A stretch of DNA of 64,000 nt, taken from the NCBI GenBank assembly GCA_950022295.1, contig OX465600.1, positions 22,295,282 to 22,359,281 of the forward strand. Direction: 5' to 3'. Every line of letters begins with the position of its first letter. The stretch's first letter is position 1. The DNA is from Bromus sterilis (Eukaryota > Streptophyta > Magnoliopsida > Poales > Poaceae). Of the stretch, positions 34,112-46,000 are shown one piece after another. The notes under the pieces are model-generated. The model saw only the letters and a program-made list of their open reading frames with translations. It made no database searches and was not told the DNA's origin. A program made the translations under genes and the position numbers.

Positions 34112-34789
34112 TGTTGTAGTTATAGACCTAACAATAGATATGGGGGTAGTGATGGAGCTATGAAGATCTGTATGCAAAGATGGTGACACAGGGAGAAGTT
34201 ATACAGGTTAGGCCTCTCCTTGGAGATAACAACCTTAATCCTGTCCCAGGTAAACTGGGGTGTTCTTGCTCAAAGTGTCGATGTATATGTCTCTTTCTAT
34301 GGTGAAAAGGATGGGCTTATATAGAGTGCGCCCTGTCCCTTCACTGCCCAATAATGGGTTTTAATTACAGAGTTAGTGGTGGCTGTTATTACAATGAGAA
34401 ACTTCCCCCCATTACAAGCATTTAACTAGGGGTAACGCATATGGATTTAATGTCTTGGTGGCTCTTCCTCTTCTTGTCCGAGTGTCGTGCAGTTCGGCTT
34501 TTCTTGCTTCCGAGTAACCAGCTTACTCGGTCGGTAGTGCTTTGCTCCGAGTAACGCCTTACTCGGCAAGGTCTTATCCGAGTAGGGCTACCTTTGTAGT
34601 GGTGTCAACCGAATAAGACAACTATTCGGATGAATCTGATTTTATCCGAGTAGCTTCTTACTCGGATGAAAAAGAAAGAGAAAGTGGTTTTTTGTTTATG
34701 TTTTATAGATATTTTTCAAGAGGTGGTTCTGCTAGGGATATCCCCTGATATAAGGTTCATGAGGGTATACCCTAGGTATTACCACGACA
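34112..34789 (-). repeat. 3' LTR of the outer Gypsy element
   Basis: It is 678 bp with TG..CA ends on the minus strand and an adjacent polypurine tract at about 34790-34803. A TATA box reads CTCTATATAAGCCC on the minus strand near 34315-34328. Repeated CCGAGTA/TACTCGG words mark its 34490-34670 part and recur in the internal region at 56250-56420. Confidence 0.8.
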
Positions 34790-34937
34790 GTAGCCCCCAA
34801 GTGCTTCTGGGTGCTCGTGAGAATTCATGAGGTGCACGGAGATTAACTTCAATAAGAGGCCCGGAAGGACTTTATCAATGTTTGAACTATCCCCTCGATT
34901 ATGCGCAGAGTGAGTTGTTTTTGGAAAGATCGGCGAC
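34790..34937 (-). other. outer Gypsy polypurine tract and 3' internal sequence
   Basis: It begins with the complement of the polypurine tract and is interrupted at 34937 by the inner Gypsy insertion; the 5-bp target is GCGAC. Confidence 0.75.
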
Positions 34938-35950
34938 TGTCGGGGGATTGGTACCCGGGTAGGCTAACCCAAGCGGAAGCAACCTTTCAAGACAAGGACA
35001 GACCGATTGGGCCGCAACTGGGCCGATCTGGGCAGATGTACGGCCGATTGTTCCAAGGCAATCAGCCGTACCGAATGCCAGCAGTCGGCCCAGGCGCAAT
35101 CGGTCCACCCTTCCTTCACCAAGATGATCGTCCGGTTGGTCCGCAGCTGGGCCGAGATAGATACTTGGAAGGCCGATTGCCCAGAGCAATCGACCTTACC
35201 AAGAACTAACAGTCGGCCCAGGCGCAATCGGAACAACCTACTCCCCTTGGAGGAAATCGGCCCCGACGCCAGTCGGGGGTATGATTACGAGGCCATAAAT
35301 GCAGTATCCCGAGATATCTGGGTGGCAGGAAGGCCAAGTCATGTCAAAGATCTGGAGGATATACAATGTCGACCTCTCCGCCGATTCCGCGGACCGGGCG
35401 ACAAGACCGCACCTCCTAGCTCCACTATTCATCCCTATGCCCTATGGGTCTACAGCATGGGCCGCCGCTCGTAGGATCCGGATCACCCGGAGAGGAGCAG
35501 TCTGTGGGCCCAGGCCGATTAGAGGATGACAGCTGGGCCCATTCGGCAATGAAGTTACCGAAGTACCCTGGGCTCACACTATAAGAGCCAGGGTACCCCT
35601 CCCGCGTGAGGGACGACCCGCTCTGGATCACCATTACTCACCTTCCCCTCAGTTCATTCACTGCTTATAGTTACTCCTCAGGGACGCAGGAGAGAGCCTT
35701 ACCCACGGCGGCGGCGCTCACCTTCCCCTGAGAAGATAGAGAAGCAGTTATTGTAGCCAGAGCATTGATATATAAGAGACAAGCAGGAGTAGGGGTGTTA
35801 TCTCTCCGGAGAGCCCCGAACCTGGGTACATCGTGGTGTCCTCCACCGTGTTTGTGCCCAACCCGATTCCGGCACCATCGACATTCTCTCCCTCGCGTCT
35901 TCCCCTGACTTTAGCCATCCCATGGCATCTGACGTCACATATCCACGACA
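34938..35950 (+). repeat. 5' LTR of the inner Gypsy
   Basis: Starts TGTCGGGGGATTGGTACCCG and ends ATATCCACGACA. A TATA-like CACTATAAGAGCC at about 35577 is the likely core promoter for the genomic RNA. It matches the 3' LTR over its full length. Confidence 0.95.
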
Positions 35951-38213
35951 GTTGGCGCCCACCGTGGGGCAGACCGAGGCGTCGACTGGAGTAAAGATCC
36001 GAACGGGATTTTCCTCTGCATCGGGCAGGAGCCACGCCTCTGGCCTGATTCTAAGGCGTGGGGCAATCGATTATGTGGTGGACTACTCGGCGCGGTACAG
36101 GGCTGGAGCACCCCTGCCGCCCGATGTGTCGCTGCAGGTCGGTAGTCATCGCCTCTTCATCAGCAGCTTCCCCGAGGCGTATCCCAGAGATATTCACATC
36201 TTCTCGTGCGCTACGGATCCGCTCTCGACCAGGGGCTGCAGAGCCGCGCCTGGCAGAGAGGAGGGCCGAGTGCACGCCGCCGTCATGATGGCGGGAGCAT
36301 CCTCATCAACCAACCGCGACCCTGCGAGTGCAGCTAGAAAGGCCAAGGAGGTAGCTGACGCTGCAGAGCGAATCGGCACCAGTGCGTTGCGGGATGTGTT
36401 ATACACACCCGTGAACAGGAATGGTGATCCGGAGCAAGTGCACACGGAGCTGGAAACAGCACGGCTCGCTCTAGCTCGCAGGGCTGAGCAAGTGCTGGCA
36501 GAAGAGCGTAGGCTGGGAGCCATCACAAGGGAATACAATGCAGCGCATGCAGGACCGCGCCGGCCGATTGAGCCCGCAGTCCTGGAAGATCTGAGAAGCC
36601 GAGGCAGGGCAGTCAACCAGCAGCTGTCGGGGGCCGAGCAGCCGGAGCGTCTGAGGAGGCCGGTGCAACCGGAGAAACCGGCGCAGTCAGCGTTCGTCCA
36701 GAGGCCGACGTATAGCACGCCAGACAAGAACCTGAGAGCAGCCGAGCAGATAGCCCTTGAGCTAGAAGACCTGGAAGGAGATGAGCGGCGCAAGCAGTCG
36801 CGCCGAATGCGCGAGCTGTTGGCAGCCGCAAAGGAGCAGAAGATCGTTGCAATGGATCATCAAAATGCAGAACCTGGGGTGTCAAGAGGGACTGTGAGGC
36901 CGAATGCGGGAGCCAGCCAGCGACCAAATGCATCGCGCCAGAACAGGCATCAGCCCGCTCCATCTCGGCACGAGAGCAAGGTCAGAAGCAATCGGCCACC
37001 CCCAGCAGCAAGCAGAAGAATGGAAGAGCCAGCGGTTAACAGCAGGCGCAATGACATGCCACAGCAATCGGCACCAAGACCAGCAATCAGCGCTCGACTT
37101 GGCCCTCGTCAAATCGGTCAGAACGATGCAAGGCATCGCATTGAGCTCCTGGAGAAGGAGGCTCAGGAGGATGAAGAAGGAGAAGCTAGCCCATCATGTT
37201 TTGGTCATCGCATTCGGACGGAAAAGTTTCCCAAAGGCTTCACGCTGCCAAGAGACACTCCCAAGTACAATGGTTCTGTGAAGCCTGAAGACTGGCTGTC
37301 CGATTACCTGATGGCGGTTCGCATCGCAGGAGGCAATCGACGTGTAGCAGTCCGCTATGCACCCTTGATGCTGCAGGGTTCAGCTCGGACGTGGTTGAAT
37401 AGTTTGCCCAAGGACAGTGTGAACTGCTGGGAGGACTTCACGAGTGCATTCATCCACAACTTCACAAGCACGTATGAGAGGCCCAACCTCCCGCGGCAGC
37501 TAGCTCTGTGTGTGCAAGGCAAAGATGAGCCCCTCCGAGATTATTTATCTCGGTGGATCAAGCTGAAGAATTCATGCGAAGGAGTCCATGAGATCCAGGC
37601 CATTCAGTACTTCACAGATGGATGCCTGGCCGATTCAATGTTGAAGCACAAGCTGCTACGCAAAGACTTCACATCGCTCGCCGAGCTCATGAAGGTGGCG
37701 AATGCGTTCGCTATGTTCGATTCTACGATGCGTCCTATCCAGCTCGGAGTTGGAGGTGTGATTCAGTCACCAGGGGCTCCGCAGTCGGACACAGGGAACC
37801 AAGGCCTTAGTCGGAAGGAAAGGAGAGAGAACAACCGCAACAACAACAACAGCCACAACCAGCAGAACAATGGCAAGCGCAAGGACGAACAGCCCGATAC
37901 CCAGTATGGCAGTCGGCAGGTGGCCGCTGTCCAGAATGAAGAGGATCCAGCGGCTGCAGGAGGCAGTCGGAAGATGAGACCAAATGTGAGACCCCCGGGG
38001 CAGATGAAGCCCAAGTACACGTTCGAGGATATGCTGGACGCGCCATGCAATTTGCGTAGCACGCCTGGCAGGCCGTCTGCGCACACCACTCGACAGTGTG
38101 ACTTTGTGAGAAGGATTGCAGAAGAGCAAAGCCACAGGGAAGCAAGCAGAGGCTGCGCCAGAAGGCACAACCTCCGAAGAGCCAATGACATCAGAAATGG
38201 CCGATTGCAATGA
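35922..38213 (+). CDS. Gypsy gag protein, long N-terminal region
   Basis: The frame opens at an ATG that lies 29 bases inside the 5' LTR and runs 763 codons; the true start may instead be the ATG near 36287 (MMAGASSS). An Arg/Glu/Ala-rich region comes first. The retrotransposon gag (UBN2/Retrotrans_gag-like) domain follows at about residues 432-593, with FTLPRDTPKYNG, PEDWLSDYL, ARTWLNSLP, WEDFTSAF and DEPLRDYLSRW. A basic Asn-rich tail (NNRNNNNSHNQQN) is next. No CCHC zinc knuckle is visible. The last 30 or so codons overlap the integrase frame in another phase, so the gag-pol link needs a frame change. Gag would form the particle that packages the element's RNA. Confidence 0.85.
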   Translation: MASDVTYPRQLAPTVGQTEASTGVKIRTGFSSASGRSHASGLILRRGAIDYVVDYSARYRAGAPLPPDVSLQVGSHRLFISSFPEAYPRDIHIFSCATDPLSTRGCRAAPGREEGRVHAAVMMAGASSSTNRDPASAARKAKEVADAAERIGTSALRDVLYTPVNRNGDPEQVHTELETARLALARRAEQVLAEERRLGAITREYNAAHAGPRRPIEPAVLEDLRSRGRAVNQQLSGAEQPERLRRPVQPEKPAQSAFVQRPTYSTPDKNLRAAEQIALELEDLEGDERRKQSRRMRELLAAAKEQKIVAMDHQNAEPGVSRGTVRPNAGASQRPNASRQNRHQPAPSRHESKVRSNRPPPAASRRMEEPAVNSRRNDMPQQSAPRPAISARLGPRQIGQNDARHRIELLEKEAQEDEEGEASPSCFGHRIRTEKFPKGFTLPRDTPKYNGSVKPEDWLSDYLMAVRIAGGNRRVAVRYAPLMLQGSARTWLNSLPKDSVNCWEDFTSAFIHNFTSTYERPNLPRQLALCVQGKDEPLRDYLSRWIKLKNSCEGVHEIQAIQYFTDGCLADSMLKHKLLRKDFTSLAELMKVANAFAMFDSTMRPIQLGVGGVIQSPGAPQSDTGNQGLSRKERRENNRNNNNSHNQQNNGKRKDEQPDTQYGSRQVAAVQNEEDPAAAGGSRKMRPNVRPPGQMKPKYTFEDMLDAPCNLRSTPGRPSAHTTRQCDFVRRIAEEQSHREASRGCARRHNLRRANDIRNGRLQ
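35952..35970 (+). promoter_or_regulatory. tRNA primer-binding site of the inner Gypsy
   Basis: TTGGCGCCCACCGTGGGGC starts one base past the 5' LTR. TGGCGCC.. is the complement of a tRNA 3' end with CCA, the usual minus-strand primer site of grass Gypsy elements. Confidence 0.85.
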
Positions 38214-39681
38214 TGAAGCTCCAGCTCCAGACGAGAAGTCGGCACCAGGGGCTGCCGAATGCGTGCCAGGCGCCGCAATCGGCAGTTCAGAAGCAAAGGC
38301 AGAAATGGCAGATGTCCAAGAGGCCGAGATCCAGGAGGCCAGTGGTCAAGGAACGGAGAGTCAGGAAGAAGTCCCACCCCAGCATGCAGTGGTAATGGTA
38401 GTTGTCAGTGCGCCATCATGGGCACAGCCGATCAGAGATTTCCTAGCAGACGGAATCCTCCCAGAAGACGAAGCAGAGTCACGACAAATCAGCCGCCGAT
38501 CTTGGGCATACACAATAATCAACAATGAGCTAGTGCGCAAGAGTGCAACTGGTATCCTTCGGAGATGTGTAGAAGAGGACAGAGGCTTGGAGCTGCTCAG
38601 AGACATTCATCAAGGTGAATGCGGTCATCATGCGTCTGCAAAGGCAATCGCCAGCAAAGCTTTCCGACATGGTTTCTACTGGCCGACTGCGCTCGCAGCG
38701 GCTGAGAGTTTGGTGAAGTACTGCAAGGGTTGTCAGCGTTTCAAGGCAAGAAGTCATCAGCCAGCATCGGCACTGAAGACAATCCCAATAGCGTGGCCGT
38801 TTGCAGTATGGGGTTTGGACATGGTCGGACCATTCAAGAGAGCTCGAAGTGGCATGACACATCTTCTAGTCGCAGTGGACAAGTTTACCAAGTGGATTGA
38901 AGCCAGACCGATCAAGAAGTTGGATGGGCCGACTGCGGTTCGGTTTGTGGCCGACATTGTGTGCAGATACGGTGTGCCTAACAGCATCATCACCGACAAC
39001 GGCACAAATTTTGCGAAGGGTGCACTGGCTCGATATGCATCTCAGCAGGGCATTCGGCTTGATCTGGCATCTGTGGCGCACCCGCAATCAAACGGTCAAG
39101 TCGAAAGGGCAAATGGACTAATCCTATCGGGTATCAGGCCCAGATTGGTAGAGCCACTTGAGAGGGCACCCGGAGCATGGATTGAAGAGCTCCCCGCAGT
39201 ATTGTTCAGTTTGAGGACCACACCAAACAGGTCGACTGGATTCACTCCTTTCTTCCTGGTGTATGGTTCAGAAGAAGTCATCCCATCCGACATTGAGTTT
39301 GATTCACCTCGGCATGCCCTGTACACCGAAGAAGAAGCCAGATTGGCACGAGAAGATGGCATCGACCTCAAAGAAGAAGCTTGTCTGTTGGCCTTGTCCA
39401 GGTCAGCAGTCTATCAGCAGAAGTTGCGGCACTACCACAGCAAGAAGATTCGTCCTCTCGCTTTCCGAGAGGGAGACATGGTGCTACGCCGAATCCAGAA
39501 GTCAGACAGGCAGCACAAGCTATCCTCACCTTGGGAAGGGCCATTTGTCATCAGCAAAGCGCTCAAGAACAACTCCTATTATCTGATCGACTGCACCAAG
39601 GGCACTAAGCACAAGGACACGTCAGGAGCAGAGACGGAGCCGCCGTGGAACGCCGAGTTGTTATGTCCGTTCTATAGTTGA
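38116..39681 (+). CDS. Gypsy integrase; protease, RT and RNase H absent
   Basis: This 521-codon frame overlaps the end of gag by about 100 bp in a different phase. After a low-complexity leader (about 1-95) it has the usual linker (WAQPIRDFLADG), an H2C2 zinc-binding region (GHHASAKAI..CKGCQRF, about 170-215), and the core with Asp235 (WGLDMVGPF), Asp294 (ITDNGTNF) and Glu330 (SNGQVERAN). Asp294 and Glu330 keep the 35-residue spacing. The frame ends after a C-terminal region (PWEGPFVISKAL) without a chromodomain. The enzyme inserts element DNA into the genome. Nothing resembling protease, reverse transcriptase or RNase H lies between gag and this frame, so the element cannot copy itself unaided. 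Confidence 0.88.
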   Translation: MQKSKATGKQAEAAPEGTTSEEPMTSEMADCNDEAPAPDEKSAPGAAECVPGAAIGSSEAKAEMADVQEAEIQEASGQGTESQEEVPPQHAVVMVVVSAPSWAQPIRDFLADGILPEDEAESRQISRRSWAYTIINNELVRKSATGILRRCVEEDRGLELLRDIHQGECGHHASAKAIASKAFRHGFYWPTALAAAESLVKYCKGCQRFKARSHQPASALKTIPIAWPFAVWGLDMVGPFKRARSGMTHLLVAVDKFTKWIEARPIKKLDGPTAVRFVADIVCRYGVPNSIITDNGTNFAKGALARYASQQGIRLDLASVAHPQSNGQVERANGLILSGIRPRLVEPLERAPGAWIEELPAVLFSLRTTPNRSTGFTPFFLVYGSEEVIPSDIEFDSPRHALYTEEEARLAREDGIDLKEEACLLALSRSAVYQQKLRHYHSKKIRPLAFREGDMVLRRIQKSDRQHKLSSPWEGPFVISKALKNNSYYLIDCTKGTKHKDTSGAETEPPWNAELLCPFYS

Positions 39682-40483
39682 GCGGCAGAAACTTATGTAA
39701 GCCATTCGGCAAAACAATCAGTAAAAGTTATCATGCCTCTGAAAATGAGCATTCGATTACCTTTGTATAATTTCATTCGAAGAGCTAGCCTCAATCGGCG
39801 ACGATCAGTCATACCCGAGACGTGTATAACACACCCGGGGACTGACCGACCACGAGGTCAAGCGAATAGGCCATCGAGGCACGGGGACTGCGGGCTGGCA
39901 CTCAATTCGGCACCTAGCTCAAGCGCAAATCACTAAAAGGTTTGTGGCATTGAGAAGGGTTGCGATTGGGGCAGTCGGTAGTACAAATCCCCGGGAAACA
40001 ATTCGAGACGCGCCACCAGAGGGCACATTCGATAAGACAAAGTTACCGATTGCGGCGCAAGCCAGGGCATCGAGCCCGGTAGCGAGAAATCGGCGCCTAC
40101 TGTCGCAGAATCCTTTGCGTTAAATCTGGTCGTGTAAAAAATGAAAAACTTATCGAACCTTGGCTGGTAATCTACCGTTGATCCGATTGCAGACCGCACG
40201 ACGGCAACAAGTTTGACACGGTAGACATCCCCAAGTGCAGCCGATAAAGGAAACCGACAAAGACGCAAAGTTGATCGCACAAGTAAAAGCAAAGACCAAG
40301 CAATCGGATTGCATCACAAATAACAGGCCCAAGGCCGAATAAGTTCATTACATCAAAGTTACACCCAATGGGTGTCGACAGAATTAAAATTATATCTTAC
40401 AAGCAGATAGTCGGAAGACAAAATAAGATAAAACCGATTCAGTATCGGCAAGCTACAGCAAGGAACATAGTTGGCGGCATGGC
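39682..40483. other. inner Gypsy region between integrase and antisense gene
   Basis: This is the convergent space between the sense integrase stop and the antisense gene's stop. The words ATTCGGCA and ATCGGC are frequent, as elsewhere in this element. No coding region is supported. Confidence 0.6.
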
Positions 40484-40869
40484 TCAGGAAGTCGGAGGCA
40501 CGGAGCTAGAAGACGGAGCAGTCGGATCCGATTGCGCTTCAGAAGAGGTGGCACCAATCCGCTTGGATCTCGGAGATGTTTGAGATGAGCCGCTATCAGA
40601 AAGCTCCTCGGCCAGGCCAGAGATTGAAGGTGCAGCGAGCGGATTCCCTCCCTCGTCGAGATATGGAGTGTACTCGTAAGGAGAAAACCAGTTCACCATA
40701 GTGCTGGCTAGCGAATTCACTTCGGTATAGGTCTTCTCAAGCAGATCGGAGGCATTTTCTTGGAGGCTGTAGAGTCGGGAGAGCTTCACCTGAGGGTACC
40801 AGCTCAACATAGTCTGAAGGGCGGTTTCCGCGCCAGTCCGACCTGCAGAATTCAGTAGGACGTCGATCC

Positions 40870-43000
40870 TGTTGGAAATATGCCCTAGAGGCAATAATAA
40901 AATGTTATTATATATATTTCCACGTTCGTAATTAATGTTTATATTTCTGTGCTATAATTGCAATGACCCTGACTATGAGATTCAGAAGAAAACTCACTTG
41001 CATGTGTGGAAATGTAAACACCAAGAGTTCCTGGTTTAGCCTCTAAGACCAGCTCATGTGCTAACTGATGATTACGTTTTCTTAATCATGGACATTGTTC
41101 TTGTAACAAGGATGTCAGTAGCAATGGGAACATATTGTTAGCAGAACAATGATGTTGAACCGACCCCAGTATTGAATGATATACTTAGAGATCACATCGT
41201 AACTACGTTATAAGTCATATCATGAAATGTTTTCATATACGTAATTCCTTAGACCATGAGAGTATCGAGTTGCTTCACACAGGAAGACATGCTTTGGTTC
41301 TTAGATGAATCCTCCCGTAAATGGGAAGTAGTAAAATAAGTTCTGGGTATGTCAGATGGTGTGGCTAGTGACTGTGATAGTTCAAGAATGGGATTTGCTC
41401 CTTCTTCACGATGAAGAAGATATTCACTTCGGGCCCACTCGGTATGACGGTATCCATTATAGTCTGGCCAGACGCATTGTGATTCAGTCACGGGGATACC
41501 GGAATACGATAACGAGAAAAGGGACAAACGAGCAAAGAGGATAACGAGTGGCTTGTGTTCAAAAGTTGTTACACATGGGTGCCAAACTTCTCTCCTCTAA
41601 CTTTGTCATATATCGCGAAGCAAAGGGAATGGTACATGACTAAACATAATGGTTCACTCGAAGTTTCTTCGTGTATGTGCGGGAGTCAACATGGGTGTCC
41701 ATGGCTCCGCTGTTGATTATTGGCTATTGACAAAAGGCTGTTGACCTATGTCCGGAAGATGTTCTGAGTCATGTCCGCATTATACCGAACCTATTGGGTC
41801 ACACACTTAACGAGCAATAGTCTGTTAGAATACTAGTATGGTAGAAGGTTTAGTGGAAGCAAAGCAGAATAGTTCATACGGGTACCGGAAGTAGTTCCGG
41901 AGATTTATGGAATTGTTCATAAGGGCACCAGAAGTAGTTCTGGGTATTTAAGGATATGTCCGGATCACACTGGAGTAGTCCCAGGTGGTTTCGAATCATA
42001 TGAGAATGGTACTGGGGAAGTCCTGGATCAACCGGAATAGTTTCTGGATAATCGCTGGGCGTCCCGACAACCTTCGCGGTCATCGGGTGGCTTAAACTGT
42101 AACTCGGATGGTCTTGGAAACTATCCGGATGGCTCCGGAATGTCCGAGAACGGTCTCGGAAGGTCCTGGAAGTGCTCCAGAAGTGTCCGGAATGTCCCGA
42201 AACGGTCCCGGTATGTTCCGGAAGGTCCCGGAAGCTTCTAGAAGGTCATGGAAGGTTCCGGAAGGTTCCGGGCTGTACCACCCACTCCCCTGCGCCCCTA
42301 GCCTTGCGGGGCAAGCCACCTAGGCTGCCCTGGCCGGCCAAGGGGTGGGGGGCGCACTAAGGGGAAGGAATCCTCCTCCAGGTGGAAAGTCCAACTCTCC
42401 AATATGGCAGGTTTCCGGTGGGAAGGTTTGGGAGGTTTTGGGAGTCCAAGTTGGACTCCCCACCCCCCTTATTGCGCCCCAAGGGCCTCTTGGCCACCTA
42501 TATAATGTGGGGGAGGGGTGGGGGGCGCAACACAATCAATCCCCAAGGCCTATGCGCCACCCTCCCTCCTCTAAACCCCGTTGCTCCACTTTTAGACCCC
42601 GGTTTAGACGCTGTTCTAGATCGGAATCCGTTAGGGTTTTCTCCCTCTAGTTTTCTCGGTGGCGTTCATCTCTGGACGGCGGAGCGCTGCTGGATTGCTG
42701 CTACGGGATGTGTGGATACTAATGGAGGGGTCGTACCTTCGACCCTTCTTCGAGGAGCTTGTTCATGGGACTTGTCCGTGGGACTAGATCGCTGGACTTG
42801 TTCGTGGGATTGATCGAGGGACTGTTCGTGGGAGAACTTGCGAGATCTACTTCCACTACGTCCACGAGCTTCACCAACTCTACTTCCGCTACATCGGTTG
42901 GTGAGCCATGACCTAAAACCTTGTATGCAATCTTCTTGGATGATCTTGGGTTCTTGATTCGTAGGCCGAAATTTTTTGTTTTCTACTACGTTTCACAACA
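40870..43000 (+). repeat. 5' LTR of the Copia element
   Basis: 2131 bp with TG..CA ends. A TATA box (ACCTATATAATGTGG) lies at about 42496. A distinctive stretch at 42100-42260 is built of repeated GGAATGTCC, CCGGAAGGT and TCCCGGAAG words; its short open frames are repeat artefacts. Confidence 0.95.
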
Positions 43001-43001
43001 G

Positions 43002-43016
43002 AGGTATCATGAGCGA
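43002..43016 (+). promoter_or_regulatory. Copia primer-binding site
   Basis: AGGTATCATGAGCGA follows the 5' LTR by one base. It resembles the initiator-Met tRNA site (TGGTATCAGAGC) used by this group, with differences. Confidence 0.7.
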
Positions 43017-46000
43017 TCCTTGATTAGATGCATGTTTAGGTCTAGATCATATGTGTGATATGAGGCAGTGATTTTCTTGTTGCTTCCCTGTCATGTGATA
43101 TTTTCTATGCTTGATGGCAAGTGGAGGTTTTGCTACAAGGATTGAGTTTTCCATCGATCCCTCTATGCTGCTTTCAGTATGCTGGTTGTCTTGATCATGG
43201 TCTACATCAAACTCCTTGGATCTCATCTTAATCTCACAATAGAAGATTTAACATGGAGGGGCTTGTGGATTTTATGAACTCAAATCCACACGGGGGTCAC
43301 GCGTTTAACGAAGTTTGGCTTGTGACATTAGTTGCTGCACGCACCCCGTATGTTAAACTAGCAACAAAAGAAGTATCGTGTTTTGTTTTATCTAGGGTTT
43401 CTCGTTTGCCTTGTAAACCTACTTAACAACCACGATAAAAGTTGCAACAACCCGTGTAGATGGCGATCTAACTCGTTTTTGCAGAGTATGCATGTGATGT
43501 GGTATAGCCTTCAAGATTTGCAATGTGTTTGTATGAGATGCTATATCTTATGTAATATTTATTCGCGACCTGCGTGTCGTGGTACGGCATGATGACTGGA
43601 GTCATATGATTGTCACTTAATTATGGCCTGCGTGCCAGAACTGTTTATTAGCTCGAGGCAAAGGAATAGATAGATGCAAGGTGATGATCTACGATGCGGA
43701 GGTGGACCCCGACGCACATGCCGGAAGCCGTGGTGATGTTCCCGGCGCCAAGGACAAAGTTGGTGGACACGGTGACTTCAACCACGACGACGTGAAGACA
43801 ATGAAGACTTCACGAAGCAAAGGGCTATACTATATCACATAATTTTATGAACTGCCTGTGATGTTTATCCCTTTGTTGCACCCTTGTTTGATGCGCGGTA
43901 GTCGTATTTTATTAGGGTGATCTCTCGCAAAAAAAAAATCAAGTTGATAGTGTTCTTCCAACTGTAGCACCGTCTATACTATGTTTCACACCGGAGCAGG
44001 TCATGTCACATGGGTGCACACGGTGTGACGCATAAAAGACGGGTGTGTTAAAAGAACACACAACAATTACACTTGGTTGTCTTGACGGTTTGGATAAAAG
44101 TTTGCTACCGGAACACGCCCATCGAAAGATGAACAAGAATCACCTTTGGTGTGATTGGCAAGTTGGCCTACCGGTCCAGTCTAAGTCATCAGTGATGTCA
44201 CATCAAAGGCGGACGATTGGGTTGGATCTTGAATCACTCCAGCATCAATTACGAGAGATATTGATCTGAGTGGGAGCGCACTTAGTAATTAAATTGATTA
44301 ATCACAAGTGCAACTTAATTATGAACAAAGTCTTAGTATTTGCATTATCGTTGTAGAATAATGGCTCGCGTTACCACCTTCCCAATTGATTTTGATTAAC
44401 TGTTTTATCTGGTAAAAACTTTACGATTGGTACCGTATTGTGAGGACTATCCTCAATAGTGTCGAGAAGGAGCTTGTCCTATCGCAAATTTTTGATGCTC
44501 TCCCGCTGATGCTATGGATGATGTGACTTATGTCCGTAATCCAAAATGCTAGAATTCCACGACAGCTAAGTGCATTGTCTTCACCACCATGAAACCCGAA
44601 CTTCGAAAAGTTTGGGATAGTTATGTTATATTCATGGAACTGAAAAATAAGTTTTCAGTAGTAAGACAATTAATGTTGGATATAAGATATCTAGTACAAT
44701 GTATGATTGTAAGCATTAGTGAAAATGTTCATTGTGCTCTAAACAAAACTGATAAGTGTGGGATCCAGAAGAACAATGATCATATGATGATGAGGATTAA
44801 GGGAAAGGAAGTTCCATAGGGTGTTAGTAAGACTTACACGCCGGAAAGTCCATGGCCTGCGCCACCCTTGATCATGTGTGATCTTCTGTGAGTAGGAGTG
44901 ACATTGGAAATAGAACTATGATACGTATAAAGGCAAAACGAAAGAAGACTGGAATAACCAGCTCAGAAATGAAAGTCATACGGAGTTATAGATGAATTCA
45001 TTGCTGGTCAAGAGATGTAATTCTTGGGAATCATGATTAAGCAGTTAATTGTGGATTACTGTATATTGTGATTAAACTGTTGATCACCGGAATATCACAT
45101 CGATTGCATATTGTTGCAACTCGATGCAAGAAATACTATGGCCTTTATGACTAGCTAATGATGAGTTTTGACACGCTCGGGAACACGGTAAAAGGTTTAC
45201 TATACCGTGTGTTGACTCTATGATTATCTTCATAATTCATTTTAGAGTTGAGTAAATTGTTACTACACTTTAGCCTTGTTGCAAAACATCATTTTGAATC
45301 ATGTTTGTTGCAAGAGAGTTGTTCAAAGCTATGAATAACGTAAAGGCCATACTTCCATTATGAATAGGGTGTATGTTATGAATCTTGATAATAATACTAA
45401 ACATTCATAACACTGACGCTAAACGTCGCAAGACTAACAGAAATACCACATAGATGTGGCACTGCCGTTTATCACAAGTGACATAACATGCATGAAGAAT
45501 TTCCATAAGTGATGGACTTTCGAGACATATGATTATGAATCACTTGATGCTTGCAATCTTTGTCTCGAATTAATGTGACTAAAACACCGTTAATAGGCCA
45601 TACATGAACGGGCAACTAAACCATTGGTAATCATACATGATGATGTGTGTAGTCCAATAAGTGTAGTTGTGTGCAGTGGATTCCCTATCTTCACTCATGA
45701 GTTGAAGTAGATATGTGGATATCTGTTCAATAGAGACATACGTCTGAAATCTTTGAAATGTTCAAGGAATTTTAGAGTGAAATAGAAATTCATTGTAACA
45801 AGAAAATAAAGCTTCTGCAAATTAGATTGTAGAAAGTAATATTTGAGTTACAAGTTTAGCGAACGTCTGATGAGTTGTGAAGAAGTGTCATAACTTGCGT
45901 CTCCCGGAACACCACTATGAGTAAAGTGTTCGAGAGATGTAATCAATCAATGTTTGACACGGTAAGATCAAATATGACGTTTATCAATTTGCCATTATAC

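Noticed and set aside
34899..35640. Short frames in the inner Gypsy LTRs on both strands
   Set aside because: The same frames recur in the 3' LTR with changed lengths; LTR sequence is regulatory and shows no domain.
41249..42813. Several open frames inside the Copia LTRs
   Set aside because: All recur in the 3' LTR, lie in LTR regulatory sequence and match no protein family I know.
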